Shown here: positions 1 through 7,682 of the stretch, piece after piece
How the letters are laid out: every line of letters begins with the position of its first letter
Numbering within the stretch: position 1 is the first letter of the stretch
NCBI GenBank assembly: GCA_020348445.1
Contig: CP070751.1
Span: forward strand, 4,137,872-4,192,178
Length of the DNA stretch: 54,307 nucleotides
Direction of reading: 5' to 3'
From: Thermoplasmata archaeon
GTDB taxonomy: Archaea; Thermoplasmatota; Thermoplasmata; GCA-020350865
Notes under the pieces: generated by a model
Seen by the model: only the letters and a program-made list of their open reading frames with translations
Database searches by the model: none
Told to the model about the DNA's origin: nothing
Program-made: the position numbers and the translations under genes

Positions 1-120
1 GAGGAGGGCCCACCGGAGGAGGAGGGTCCACCAGAGGAAGAACTTCCTCCACCTGATGAACCAGGCCCACCTCCAGAAGAACCTCCGCCACCAGAAGAAC
101 CACCCAAGGGAGGTGCATAA
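1..120 (+). CDS. 3' end of a Pro/Glu-tailed protein (partial)
   Basis: Frame 1 is open from the window edge to a TAA at 118-120. The 39 visible residues are almost only Pro and Glu, with clusters such as EEGPPEEE and PPPPEEPP, ending KGGA. The same kind of acidic proline-rich tail ends several other membrane zinc-ribbon proteins in this window, so this is probably the C-terminal tail of another member of that set. The next gene starts one base after the stop, and its Shine-Dalgarno site (GGGAGGTG, 108-115) lies inside this reading frame, so the two are probably co-transcribed. The function of the missing part cannot be seen. Confidence 0.7.
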   Translation, partial: EEGPPEEEGPPEEELPPPDEPGPPPEEPPPPEEPPKGGA

Positions 121-121
121 A

Positions 122-1102
122 ATGGACAGACCACAACAAATCCAGCAAAACGTGGGCCAACAAGAGGTGGATACCAAAATCGAAACCCACTGCTACCTAT
201 GTCAGGAGGGATTACCTGACGGCCTACCAGTGATAAGCTCAAAATGCGGTGTTTACTACCATGAGGACTGCGCAAGAAGATCCGTAACCTGCCCCGCGTG
301 CGGAGAGAACCTCTTGGAGCATTTCCTAAGCCAAGAGGCCAGGAAAAAGATAGTCAAAAAGGACAGGATATATACAATTTTGATGTTCCTCATTCCATTT
401 GTACTTGTGGAACTGCTTATCGCCTTATGGTCGATGATGAACCATCCCAGTAGATGGAGTATACTTCCTTGGTTCGGCGAGGCATTTATTCTTGATCTTG
501 TGATACTGATTGTGGGTATTCTGATTGCAGTTGTAATATTTGCTAAATTGGGATATAAACCCGAAAAAACCACGATCAACGCCATTGTTTTGCAGCAAAA
601 AGGTCCAACTCCGCAGATGCCGGATCAGCAGCTTTACGCATGCGGGTATGGAGAGAGGATATCCCCAATCCAATTGGGTGATATTTCCATACCAAACAAA
701 GCGGGAGTCCAGCGCGAGAATGTAATACGTGTTTCAGTTGACAGGCTTTCAATGACACCTGATCAAACCTTTGTCTGGCTCAATCCAAGATTTATGAAAG
801 TCCTTCCCGCAAAGGACAATCCACAGCCTAGCAGCCTACAGGAATTAGATGCCGTATGGAAGGCAACAGGCAAGACGAAGATAGCGCCTTCAGAAGAGAA
901 GGCTGAGAAGGAGGAGAAGTACTGCTCCACCTGTGGAAAACCACTGGAGTACATTGCTGAGTACGATGCCTGGTACTGCTCCTCATGCGGTAAGTACGAG
1001 GAAGAAGAGGGTAAGGAAATACCAGAGGATCTACCGCCTCCACCTGAAGGCGAATCACCTCATCCAAAAGATGACACCCCACCGCCACCTGAAGAGCTAT
1101 AA
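122..1102 (+). CDS. Membrane protein with N-terminal RING-like zinc finger and C-terminal zinc ribbon
   Basis: 326 residues. ATG 122 is chosen over an upstream in-frame ATG at 56 because GGGAGGTG sits about 7 bases before it. Residues 24-60 hold Cys24-Cys27, Cys42, His47, Cys50 and Cys57-Cys60. This matches the spacing of a RING-H2/treble-clef finger (CGxxxHxxC, then CPxC), except that the usual first His is Val44. Two hydrophobic segments follow (about 84-102 and 120-142), then a soluble middle part, a CSTCG...CSSCG zinc ribbon (about 274-298) and a Pro/Glu tail. RING fingers often recruit E2 enzymes, but the ubiquitin-like genes of this window are 31 kb away, so an E3 role is only a guess. 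It could equally be a structural zinc-finger membrane protein. Confidence 0.8.
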   Translation: MDRPQQIQQNVGQQEVDTKIETHCYLCQEGLPDGLPVISSKCGVYYHEDCARRSVTCPACGENLLEHFLSQEARKKIVKKDRIYTILMFLIPFVLVELLIALWSMMNHPSRWSILPWFGEAFILDLVILIVGILIAVVIFAKLGYKPEKTTINAIVLQQKGPTPQMPDQQLYACGYGERISPIQLGDISIPNKAGVQRENVIRVSVDRLSMTPDQTFVWLNPRFMKVLPAKDNPQPSSLQELDAVWKATGKTKIAPSEEKAEKEEKYCSTCGKPLEYIAEYDAWYCSSCGKYEEEEGKEIPEDLPPPPEGESPHPKDDTPPPPEEL

Positions 1103-1171
1103 ACAACAGTTTCAAATGCTCTCATTTGGGGTGCGAAATTTACTTAACACTTAAGGGTATTAGGCTTGCCC

Positions 1172-1969
1172 ATGGTAGTTCTGGAGTATGTTGTGGGCGT
1201 TTTGGTACTCTGTATTTTGCTTTCCCTTTTGGCGTACTGGCAAAAGGTTCTGGATATTTGGGGATGCATTCTTGCATTCATAATAGGGGCGGTAATCGGG
1301 ATATTTGGCGGTATAATGTGGTTGATACTCTTGCTGTTCTTTTTGATAACGAGCTTCGGCGCCACAAAATACAAATATTCACTAAAAAAAGAAAGGGGTG
1401 TCTCCGAGGGGAAGATAGGGGAGCGGCATTTTAAGAACGTGCTGGCAAATGGATTGGCACCTGCCTATATTGCCATTCTCAGCTTCGAGGACTTCCATTT
1501 TATAGAGGAGAAATGGATAGCCGAGGTGGCCTTTGTAGCGGCAATCTCTGTTGCAGCTTCAGATACGGTGGCAAGCGAGCTGGGAGTGTTTTCAGATAAG
1601 ACCTATTTGATCACGAATCCAAAAAAGAGAGTTAAGCCAGGGACCTCAGGGGGAGTTTCCATGCTGGGCCAGTCCTGGGCTCTAATTGCCGCATCCTACA
1701 CTGCCTTGATGGGATGGATTGTGCTTTTTCTGATACCCCAAGCCCTGCCATCTGAAATCGGGGCCATATCATTTGAGACCATATCAGCTACAAATTCATA
1801 TATATTGATTATAATCCCCTTGATAGTGGGATTTTTAGGATGTCAGCTGGACTCGGTTTTGGGTGCCACTTTGGAGCGTATTGGGTTGCTTTCAAATAAT
1901 GGAGTTAATCTTGTTGCCACAAGTTGCGGGGGATTGATAGCATGGTTGATGATACTTTATCTGGTATGA
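1172..1969 (+). CDS. DUF92 family integral membrane protein
   Basis: 265 residues and strongly hydrophobic, with about six to seven membrane segments. It resembles the DUF92 family: a cytoplasmic stretch after the second or third helix carries TSFGATKYKY and GERHFKNVLANG, followed by ASDTVASELG and GTSGGVS. Plant and cyanobacterial DUF92 members (VTE6 type) act as phytyl-phosphate kinases and are related to CDP-archaeol-type lipid enzymes, so an isoprenoid-phosphate or lipid substrate is plausible here but not shown. An in-frame TTG at 1166 is an alternative start; no strong Shine-Dalgarno site is visible. The stop codon overlaps the start of the next gene as ATGA, which suggests translational coupling to apgM. 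Confidence 0.8.
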   Translation: MVVLEYVVGVLVLCILLSLLAYWQKVLDIWGCILAFIIGAVIGIFGGIMWLILLLFFLITSFGATKYKYSLKKERGVSEGKIGERHFKNVLANGLAPAYIAILSFEDFHFIEEKWIAEVAFVAAISVAASDTVASELGVFSDKTYLITNPKKRVKPGTSGGVSMLGQSWALIAASYTALMGWIVLFLIPQALPSEIGAISFETISATNSYILIIIPLIVGFLGCQLDSVLGATLERIGLLSNNGVNLVATSCGGLIAWLMILYLV

Positions 1970-3183
1970 AAATGATGCTGGTAATTTGCGATGGAATGGG
2001 AGACAGACCTGTTGCAGAGTTAGATGATAAAACACCCCTTCAGTATGCAAACTGCCCCAACTTCGATTGGTTCGCCAAAACCGGGATATGCGGAATCATG
2101 GACACAATAGCTCCAGGAATTCCCCCTGGATCCGATACAGCACATCTTGCCCTTCTGGGTAATGATCCATTTGAGGTGTACAGCGGAAGGGGTCCATTTG
2201 AAGCCTTTGGCATTGGAATGGATGTAAGACCTGGGGATGTTATATTAAGAGGAAATTTTGCCAATGTTGATGAAAACCGAAAGATTGTGGACAGGAGAGC
2301 TGGTAGAATAAAGGAGGGGACCAGTAAAATCGCGGAAAGCTTAAATGGCATGGAAATCGAAGGCGTTCAGATACTCTTTCAAGAGGGCACAGAGCACCGA
2401 GCTGCGCTTCTTCTAAGGGGTGAGGGACTTTCTTCTGAGATAGGTGACACAGATCCACATAGAACAGGATGCTGCCCAGAAAAAGCAGAGCCCAGGTCTC
2501 CATCGGCCAAGAAAACCGCGGATGTTGTGGAAGAGTTCTCAAAAAGAGCCCAAGATATTCTCAAGGAGCATCCAGTGAACAAGGAAAGGGAAAGCCAGGG
2601 ATTGCTTCCTGCAAACTACATCCTTTTAAGAGGTTCTGGCACGGCACCCAAATTGATCAGTCTGAAGGAGAAATACGGCTTAAAGAGTGCCGCTGTGGTG
2701 GGAGTCATGCTAGTCAAAGGAGTGTGCAAGGCATTGGGCATGGAAACAATAAAAGTTGAAGGTGCAACTGGGGGTGTGGACACGGACATGATGGCCAAGG
2801 CAAGAACTGCCATATCAGCATTAGGGGACCATGATTTCGTGCTTCTCCACGTCAAGGCATGCGATGTATATGGTCATGACGCAGATGCCAGGAAAAAGGT
2901 GGAGACTATAGAGAGGCTGGATGAGATGCTGGGTTATGTGAAAGACAATATTTCCAACACTTGTGTCGCCGTAACTGCCGATCATTCTACTCCTGTTTCA
3001 GTAAGAAACCACAGCGGGGACCCAGTTCCACTGGCCATTGTTGGTCCAGGCGTTAGAGTGGATGATGTTACAAGTTACGATGAGATATCAATGGCAAAAG
3101 GAGACCTAGGCAGGATAAGGGGCAAGGACCTTTTGCCCATCTTGCTAGACATTGTAAATAAGAGTGAGATGTACGGAGCATAA
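1966..3183 (+). CDS. apgM: 2,3-bisphosphoglycerate-independent phosphoglycerate mutase, archaeal type
   Basis: 405 residues, the usual length for archaeal ApgM. It interconverts 3- and 2-phosphoglycerate in glycolysis and gluconeogenesis using two divalent metals and a phosphoserine intermediate. Visible signatures of the alkaline-phosphatase superfamily are ICDGMGDRP near the N-terminus, the catalytic Ser in PPGSDTAHLALLG, VKACDVYGHDAD, and VTADHSTPVSVRNHSGDPVP near the C-terminus. ATG 1966 is chosen because it overlaps the stop of the DUF92 gene (ATGA) and puts MKMMLVICDGMG at the N-terminus, as in the family. An upstream in-frame codon at 1924 would add 14 residues unlike the family. Identity is clear. 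Confidence 0.95.
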   Translation: MKMMLVICDGMGDRPVAELDDKTPLQYANCPNFDWFAKTGICGIMDTIAPGIPPGSDTAHLALLGNDPFEVYSGRGPFEAFGIGMDVRPGDVILRGNFANVDENRKIVDRRAGRIKEGTSKIAESLNGMEIEGVQILFQEGTEHRAALLLRGEGLSSEIGDTDPHRTGCCPEKAEPRSPSAKKTADVVEEFSKRAQDILKEHPVNKERESQGLLPANYILLRGSGTAPKLISLKEKYGLKSAAVVGVMLVKGVCKALGMETIKVEGATGGVDTDMMAKARTAISALGDHDFVLLHVKACDVYGHDADARKKVETIERLDEMLGYVKDNISNTCVAVTADHSTPVSVRNHSGDPVPLAIVGPGVRVDDVTSYDEISMAKGDLGRIRGKDLLPILLDIVNKSEMYGA

Positions 3184-3251
3184 TACATAATTTTGTAAAA
3201 ACTAAAAGAACACCCAAGCGAAATTTTAGAAAAAGTGAAAAGTCTTGAAGA

Positions 3252-4133
3252 TCATTTTCTAAGCTCACCCAGCGTCGTTACCCTTTCTGCAAATGCATTA
3301 TGCTTGTGGATGGACTCCTCGCTTTCGCTTCTTACAGTGACCACCACACTGTCAGGTAAATTCTCATACTTTATCAAAATCTTTCCAAGTATGTCTCTAA
3401 CCACATCCTCAACGAACTTTGGATTCTCGTGAGCCCGTAAAGTGATTTCGGCCTCGTCATCCCTTTTCAGTATCTCGTAAGTTGGGCTTGACAAGGAATC
3501 CTCCACTATCTGGATCAGATCATCAGCCTCGATTTCATAGCCCTTGGGTACCTCGATCATGAGCGTGGTTTCATTGCGCTGGTTGTGAGTCACAACAGGC
3601 ATTGTTTTTAGGCACTCTGCAGCTTCAGGATGTTCTGCTGTGAGTCTCTTTCTCACTGTCTCCATGGCACAGGGACAGGTTGTCATACCTATTACTTCAA
3701 CTCCGATGAGCTTTTTAATTGCCATTTCCTCATTTCTTTTGGCTGTTGCCTTGGCTATGAGCTTGTACCCTTCTAGGCTTTTTTTACCTGAATCTAAAGC
3801 CTTTTCAAGGAAATAATCGGCACTTATTCTGACCTCAGATGAGGATGCATACTCATGACGGTCAAGGAGCATGTGGCATATCTCTTCACAAAGGTCTTCA
3901 AGGCACAAAACAGGCTGGCGAACACTCCTATCAAGAATCTCACTAATGATCTCTACGTTCCTTGAAAGATGCGAGCCCTTTTGGCTTGCTGGAAGGTCCA
4001 CAAAAACATCCATCTCCCCTGTCAGGGTCACAACCTTATCTGGGCGCTTAACGTTAATTGGCTTTTTTATTCCCGTTACCCCCACCCTTGTGAGCTTGAA
4101 GGATCCTGTGGGTTTGAGGTTCTGAACATCCAA
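3252..4133 (-). CDS. mptA: GTP cyclohydrolase MptA (FolE2/COG1469 family)
   Basis: 293 residues. MptA is the Fe(II)-dependent archaeal GTP cyclohydrolase that makes 7,8-dihydroneopterin 2',3'-cyclic phosphate, the first step to tetrahydromethanopterin or other pterins. Diagnostic features are the N-terminal DVQNLKP, the metal- and substrate-site segment MTTCPCAMETVR in the middle, THNQRNE, and the conserved C-terminal region with HNAFAERVT. The start appears to be TTG at 4133, with GGGGAGGTGAT about 12 bases upstream; no ATG is available in frame. The gene is divergent from the small gene at 4283, and both have TATA-like boxes in the 150-bp spacer. Confidence 0.93.
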   Translation of the reverse strand: MDVQNLKPTGSFKLTRVGVTGIKKPINVKRPDKVVTLTGEMDVFVDLPASQKGSHLSRNVEIISEILDRSVRQPVLCLEDLCEEICHMLLDRHEYASSSEVRISADYFLEKALDSGKKSLEGYKLIAKATAKRNEEMAIKKLIGVEVIGMTTCPCAMETVRKRLTAEHPEAAECLKTMPVVTHNQRNETTLMIEVPKGYEIEADDLIQIVEDSLSSPTYEILKRDDEAEITLRAHENPKFVEDVVRDILGKILIKYENLPDSVVVTVRSESEESIHKHNAFAERVTTLGELRK

Positions 4134-4188
4134 GTGGCTTACAGTATCACCTCCCCGCCTAAATGACTTGTACCATTTAAATTTTGGG

Positions 4189-4198
4189 TTTTTAAATC
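4189..4198 (-). promoter_or_regulatory. TATA box candidate for mptA
   Basis: On the minus strand this reads GATTTAAAAA. A start about 25 bases downstream (near 4167) would leave a short leader carrying the GGGGAGGTGAT ribosome site. A second AT-rich hexamer at 4176-4183 is an alternative. Inferred by position only. Confidence 0.35.
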
Positions 4199-4243
4199 TG
4201 ATACCAATATTGGAATATTTTTAATGATTGGAGACGATATCAA

Positions 4244-4250
4244 TTTATAC
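4244..4250 (+). promoter_or_regulatory. TATA box candidate for the 4283 gene
   Basis: TTTATAC lies about 36 bases before the ATG. A start 25 bases downstream gives a leader of roughly 10 bases that contains GGAAG. Position and composition fit an archaeal promoter. Confidence 0.4.
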
Positions 4251-4282
4251 TATTTTACATATTCTCGATTGGAAGCGTTAAA

Positions 4283-4513
4283 ATGTCAAATCTGACCGTA
4301 AAGGAAGTATCTAAGATCGTTAGAGAGTACTTCGATGATATCAAGAAAAGTAAGTTTATTTTTGATGTAATAAGTATTACATTCGATGAGGACGAGGAGG
4401 AATGGGACATGGAATGTGAGATTTCCAATGTCTTCGATGAGGAACCTAGACATTATCGTGTTACTGTTGATGATGGTTCTGGGGAGATACAAGATGTGTC
4501 CGAAGGGAAATAG
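4283..4513 (+). CDS. Small acidic protein, unknown function (weakly GvpO/PepSY-like)
   Basis: 76 residues. A predicted N-terminal helix (TVKEVSKIVREYFDDIKKS) is followed by strands with an acidic loop (DEDEEEWDMECE) and a final hairpin YRVTVDDGSGEI. This layout is loosely like GvpO-type or PepSY-like small proteins, but I do not recognise a firm family. The ATG has GGAAG about 7 bases upstream. Its last 20 bases overlap the start of the PIN-like gene, whose strong Shine-Dalgarno site GGGGAGAT lies inside this frame, so the two are coupled. The pair has the size and order of a small-antitoxin/PIN-toxin module, but the antitoxin role is speculative. Confidence 0.75.
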   Translation: MSNLTVKEVSKIVREYFDDIKKSKFIFDVISITFDEDEEEWDMECEISNVFDEEPRHYRVTVDDGSGEIQDVSEGK

Positions 4514-4985
4514 GGCCAGAAGGCCTCTATTCATATATACCAGTCCATTATTTCTTTTACTAGTAGGTACTTATAAAAAGAACTTGATAAAGAAATTCAA
4601 GCGTGTTAAATCTTATAGTGTAGCGGATTTTGACATACTAATACAATTTTTAGCCAGAAAAAGGGTCTTTGTAACTCCGGGTGTCTTAGCAGAAGTGTCA
4701 AACATGGCTATGGAATTAAAAGGAGATGGTTTCCAGAAGTTAGTTGATACCAATATCGATGCATTAAAACGATTGGGTGAATGCTACATAACAAAAGATG
4801 TTATTCTCGAAACTCCAGAATTTAAAAAACTTGGAATAACTGATACTTCCATAATAATCGCCGCAAAAAAGAATAAAGGAGAGATATTAACTGCTGATCA
4901 CCACCTATGTTCGAGATGTAAAACCATTGGAATTCCAGCTACACATATGATGGAACTGCAATCGAGAGTCGAACAATTTTCATAA
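4494..4985 (+). CDS. PIN-domain-like protein lacking the first catalytic Asp
   Basis: 163 residues. The start is ATG 4494, with GGGGAGAT five bases upstream. The fold pattern is PIN-like: an N-terminal strand LFIYTSPLFLLLVG, then TPGVLAEVSN (Glu67), ITDTSIIIAAK (Asp117) and ILTADHHL (Asp135). PIN ribonucleases coordinate Mg2+ with three to four acidic residues, and the first is normally an Asp at the end of strand 1 (xxDTSxLL). Here that position is Tyr15, while the other acidic residues remain. The enzyme may therefore be inactive or use altered metal binding. The partner would be the overlapping 76-residue protein. Confidence 0.75.
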   Translation: MCPKGNRARRPLFIYTSPLFLLLVGTYKKNLIKKFKRVKSYSVADFDILIQFLARKRVFVTPGVLAEVSNMAMELKGDGFQKLVDTNIDALKRLGECYITKDVILETPEFKKLGITDTSIIIAAKKNKGEILTADHHLCSRCKTIGIPATHMMELQSRVEQFS

Positions 4986-5009
4986 TATTGAGGACTGGAG
5001 GTATTAGGG

Positions 5010-5399
5010 TCACCCGTACCCGTCCATCTCATAGACAAGGCGCGTTGATTTGGTGGCGCATTCAAGCCTGTGTCTGATATAGTCCTTTATTGTGTTCCTC
5101 AACATGGTGGTTGGAATGGTTCCCACGACCTCCCCAATTGGTTTTTCCTTGCAAAAGAACTTGAAAGTTGGAACTCCCATGATTCCATAGCGTGCAGCAA
5201 CATTCATGTTTTGTTCTGTATTGAGCTTAGTAAACACGGCCTCATTTTCAAGTTCCTCGGAGAGTTCGGCGTAAATAGGGGCGATTGCCCTGCAGTTTGG
5301 GCAAGTTGTGGTGTAGAATTCCACTATTATGAGCTTGTCTGTCGTTTTCAGGGTCTCATCGAAAGAAGCATCATCCAGTTCCTTGACTTTTCCCTCCAT
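5010..5399 (-). CDS. Thioredoxin-like protein
   Basis: 129 residues, a single thioredoxin fold. The redox motif is Cys33-Pro-Asn-Cys36 after VEFYTTT, and the cis-proline loop is present as GVPTF. It is cytoplasmic, with no signal peptide. The C-terminus carries a short extension (HRLECATKSTRLVYEMDGYG) beyond the usual final helix, with one more Cys. The ATG is preceded by GGAGG seven bases upstream. CPNC is unlike the CGPC of classical thioredoxin, so this is probably a lineage-specific disulfide reductase or redox adaptor; the substrate is unknown. Confidence 0.88.
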   Translation of the reverse strand: MEGKVKELDDASFDETLKTTDKLIIVEFYTTTCPNCRAIAPIYAELSEELENEAVFTKLNTEQNMNVAARYGIMGVPTFKFFCKEKPIGEVVGTIPTTMLRNTIKDYIRHRLECATKSTRLVYEMDGYG

Positions 5400-5483
5400 A
5401 AAGTAGCCTCCATTTCTATTTCAGATTAAATTTGGTATTGCCATGCTGGTATTTTATTCTGTCGAAATTCTAGGGCAAGTTTT

Positions 5484-5663
5484 TTACTTTTCTCTGTTCT
5501 TTCCTACCTTTCCCTCCCCTCTCTTTTTCTCATCAAAATGGGTATGCCCTTTGCGCTCAGCAATAAGCCTTACTATGATATAAAACACGACAAAAAGCAA
5601 TAATCCCAAAATAAACAGCCCTCCGCCTAAAAGTAGATTTTGTGGGATTTCAAAGCCTGCCAT
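5484..5663 (-). CDS. Small single-span membrane protein
   Basis: A 59-residue gene. It starts MAGFEIPQNLLLGGG, has one hydrophobic helix (about residues 11-34, LLLFVVFYIIV) and a basic cytosolic tail (RLIAERKGHTHFDEKKRGEGK). The ATG lies three bases after the stop of the zinc-ribbon gene upstream on the same strand, and GAGGAGAAA just before it can serve as ribosome site, so the two are in one operon. No family is recognised. The positive-inside rule places the tail in the cytoplasm. Confidence 0.65.
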   Translation of the reverse strand: MAGFEIPQNLLLGGGLFILGLLLFVVFYIIVRLIAERKGHTHFDEKKRGEGKVGKNREK

Positions 5664-5666
5664 GGC

Positions 5667-5882
5667 CTATTTCTCCTCTCTCTCCTCTTTATCTTCCTTT
5701 AAGGCCAAAAGGAATTTCTCGTACTCCTCTTCTGAGTCAAAGATAATTGGCAATCCGCGATGATTGCAGTCATCACACACATAGGTGACAAGGCCGTCCG
5801 TATAGCCAGGAAGCACCCCGTCGCTTATTGTGCCCGATCTAATTTTTCTACTGCCGCAGGAAATACAGGCTTCGATTTTCAT
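5667..5882 (-). CDS. Small zinc-ribbon protein
   Basis: 71 residues. It starts MKIEACISCGSRKI and has a second pair CDDCNHRG, together a four-Cys zinc ribbon, followed by an acidic/basic helical tail. ATG 5882 is favoured because AAGGTGAT lies upstream; ATG 5888 would overlap the stop of the methyltransferase gene. It belongs to a minus-strand run: methyltransferase, this protein, small membrane protein. Function unknown; perhaps a nucleic-acid or protein-binding adaptor. Confidence 0.75.
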   Translation of the reverse strand: MKIEACISCGSRKIRSGTISDGVLPGYTDGLVTYVCDDCNHRGLPIIFDSEEEYEKFLLALKEDKEEREEK

Positions 5883-5887
5883 TATCA

Positions 5888-6415
5888 TCACCTTATTAGG
5901 AAATTGATCGTTTTATTTCCCTTTTCTTTTAAACTGAACATTCCTTGCTTTGTGATCCCGCATATGATTTCATCGTCTTCTAAATGATGATCATTTACTG
6001 AAAGAATCCCATTGGGTTTTAATACCCTGTGAATCTCTGCAAGTATCTTATCTGGTTCGCTTAATAGATGGAAAATATCGTATAAAAGTGCAACATCGAT
6101 TTCATTATCTGGCAATCCAGTTTTGCAGTCCGATTGGATAGTTTGAACGTTGGTTAGGTTCTTTTTTAATGCCATCTTCGTAACGCGCTTTATTGCAAGT
6201 GGCTGGATATCCAGGGCATACACCTTCCCCTTCTTGCCAACCAACTCAGATGAAATAGGAACATAACTTCCTGGGCCGCATCCATAATCAAGAACGTGAA
6301 AGCCTGGTTTCATTCCAACCTCTGATAGCACATTCTTTCGTGGAGAAAATAGATCACGAAATTTCATCAAAAATGACATGATCTTAAAATATGTATCAGG
6401 CATTGGTTCATCCAT
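5888..6415 (-). CDS. Class I SAM-dependent methyltransferase
   Basis: 175 residues. Motif I is VLDYGCGPGSY; the acidic residue of motif II is in VYALDIQPLAI; the later strand is EIDVALLYDIFHLL, followed by HRVLKPNGILSVNDHH. This is a UbiE/Methyltransf_11-like Rossmann fold. ATG 6415 is preferred over a TTG at 6433 because GAGGAG sits six bases before it. The substrate cannot be read from the sequence. The stop overlaps or abuts the zinc-ribbon gene that follows, so they are probably co-translated. Confidence 0.85.
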   Translation of the reverse strand: MDEPMPDTYFKIMSFLMKFRDLFSPRKNVLSEVGMKPGFHVLDYGCGPGSYVPISSELVGKKGKVYALDIQPLAIKRVTKMALKKNLTNVQTIQSDCKTGLPDNEIDVALLYDIFHLLSEPDKILAEIHRVLKPNGILSVNDHHLEDDEIICGITKQGMFSLKEKGNKTINFLIR

Positions 6416-6448
6416 GGTAATCTCCTCATACAAAGTATCACGATTCTT

Positions 6449-6952
6449 CTACCCAAATATCTTTTCATAGCAATAAAATGGTCGGGTAAGGGGTGGAAAG
6501 AATATTTCCCCTGTTCTTATGTACCCTCTTTGTTCGATTATTTTTATCATCCTAAGATTTTTACAGTAAGTATCCAGCCGCATGGAGGAATGTCTATTTT
6601 TATGGGCATACTCCTCGGCAAAATCGAACAATTTCCTGGCTATCCCCTTTTTCTGCCAATCCGGGTGAACGGCAATGCGGTGTATTTCAAGGGCTTTTGT
6701 ATTTTTATCCATCCAATTTATCCCAACATATTGCGGCTCCTCATTTTCTGTAAGTGCACATAATGCGATAAATTCCCCTTTTTCTTCCATAACGAATAAG
6801 GTGCCGTCTTCAATATCATGAAAAAGAACCTCCTTAATAGGATAACTCTCGTCCCACTGGGGATTCCCCTTAATCTCCATATCTTTGATAATATCAGATA
6901 CCAAATCAAGGACATTATCATAGTCCTTTTTTTCTGCCTTTACAATTTTCAT
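6449..6952 (-). CDS. GNAT family N-acetyltransferase
   Basis: 167 residues with the GNAT fold. The acetyl-CoA pyrophosphate loop appears as PDWQKKGIARKL (Q/RxxGxA type), preceded by ALEIHRIAVHP and followed by MRLDTYCKNLRMIKIIEQRGY. Its start overlaps the end of the RibD/DHFR-like gene by four bases (ATGA), so the two are translationally coupled. The acceptor is unknown. It is one of five acetyltransferase-type genes between 6 and 17 kb. Confidence 0.88.
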   Translation of the reverse strand: MKIVKAEKKDYDNVLDLVSDIIKDMEIKGNPQWDESYPIKEVLFHDIEDGTLFVMEEKGEFIALCALTENEEPQYVGINWMDKNTKALEIHRIAVHPDWQKKGIARKLFDFAEEYAHKNRHSSMRLDTYCKNLRMIKIIEQRGYIRTGEIFFPPLTRPFYCYEKIFG

Positions 6953-7623
6953 TTGTTCACCTTGTATCGCAGCCAGACTAAATCATCTTTCAGGTTTTCT
7001 AAATGAGATAGCTTCAGTTTTATTTTTATTTCCTTGGATGTAGGATCAGATGCTCCAAAAATAGACAAAGGGGATGTTCCTCCCACAAGATCTGGATGAA
7101 TAAGCACACTGACCTCATCAACCAGCCCTTCTCCAAGAAGTACACCGTTTAGTGTCCCCCCGCTGTCCACTCTTACAATATTCACTTTATACTTGCTATT
7201 AAGCTCCTCTAGAGATGTCTTCAGATCCACATGTTCATCCCCAAAAATCATGAACTCAATATGCCTTTTTTTCAGATAGTCCAGGTATTCCTCTGGCGTG
7301 GCCTTCGAGCACAGCGCAATATGCTTTCTCCAGTACGGCCACTTTCTGATATAATGCCAGATTCGAATCCTGCCTCTGCTGTCTGGTATAACAAGAAGAG
7401 GACGTTTATCTTCAGGGTCCGTTTTTGGAGGCTCAAACACATCCTCCTCTTCCTCTGGCACCTCCTCCTGCTCCTCTGCTTTGAGTATAGTGTTGCATCC
7501 AACAAGAGTGGCATCTTCCTTCCATGTACTTGCAAGTTCATAATACTGGGCCATATCTACATCGAATCCGTCGATTCTTCCATCCAGACTCACAGCATTG
7601 TGGATAATAACACGAGGTTTCAT
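6949..7623 (-). CDS. RibD C-terminal/DHFR-like reductase
   Basis: 224 residues. The N-terminus PRVIIHNAVSLDGRIDGF is typical of the RibD C-terminal domain family, which includes the archaeal pyrimidine reductase of riboflavin synthesis and DHFR-like enzymes. Later come RVDSGGTLNGVLLGEGLVDEVSVLIHP and GGTSPLSIF, the usual NADPH/substrate loop and product-side strands. An acidic insertion rich in Glu (about residues 48-66) is unusual. The true riboflavin reductase is one candidate role, but neighbouring riboflavin genes are absent, so it may be a paralogue acting on another pterin or pyrimidine. The ATG has GGGAGTGA seven bases upstream. Confidence 0.82.
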   Translation of the reverse strand: MKPRVIIHNAVSLDGRIDGFDVDMAQYYELASTWKEDATLVGCNTILKAEEQEEVPEEEEDVFEPPKTDPEDKRPLLVIPDSRGRIRIWHYIRKWPYWRKHIALCSKATPEEYLDYLKKRHIEFMIFGDEHVDLKTSLEELNSKYKVNIVRVDSGGTLNGVLLGEGLVDEVSVLIHPDLVGGTSPLSIFGASDPTSKEIKIKLKLSHLENLKDDLVWLRYKVNK

Positions 7624-7682
7624 GGAAAATTCACTCCCAGGGGAATAATGACTTAATATTGATAAATATTTTCTTATTTTGA

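Noticed and set aside
7370..7390. A tRNA T-arm-like GATTCGAATCC
   Set aside because: It lies inside the RibD/DHFR-like gene and no acceptor or anticodon arms are found around it. A similar GTTCGAATCC at 10661-10670 is within an acetyltransferase gene.
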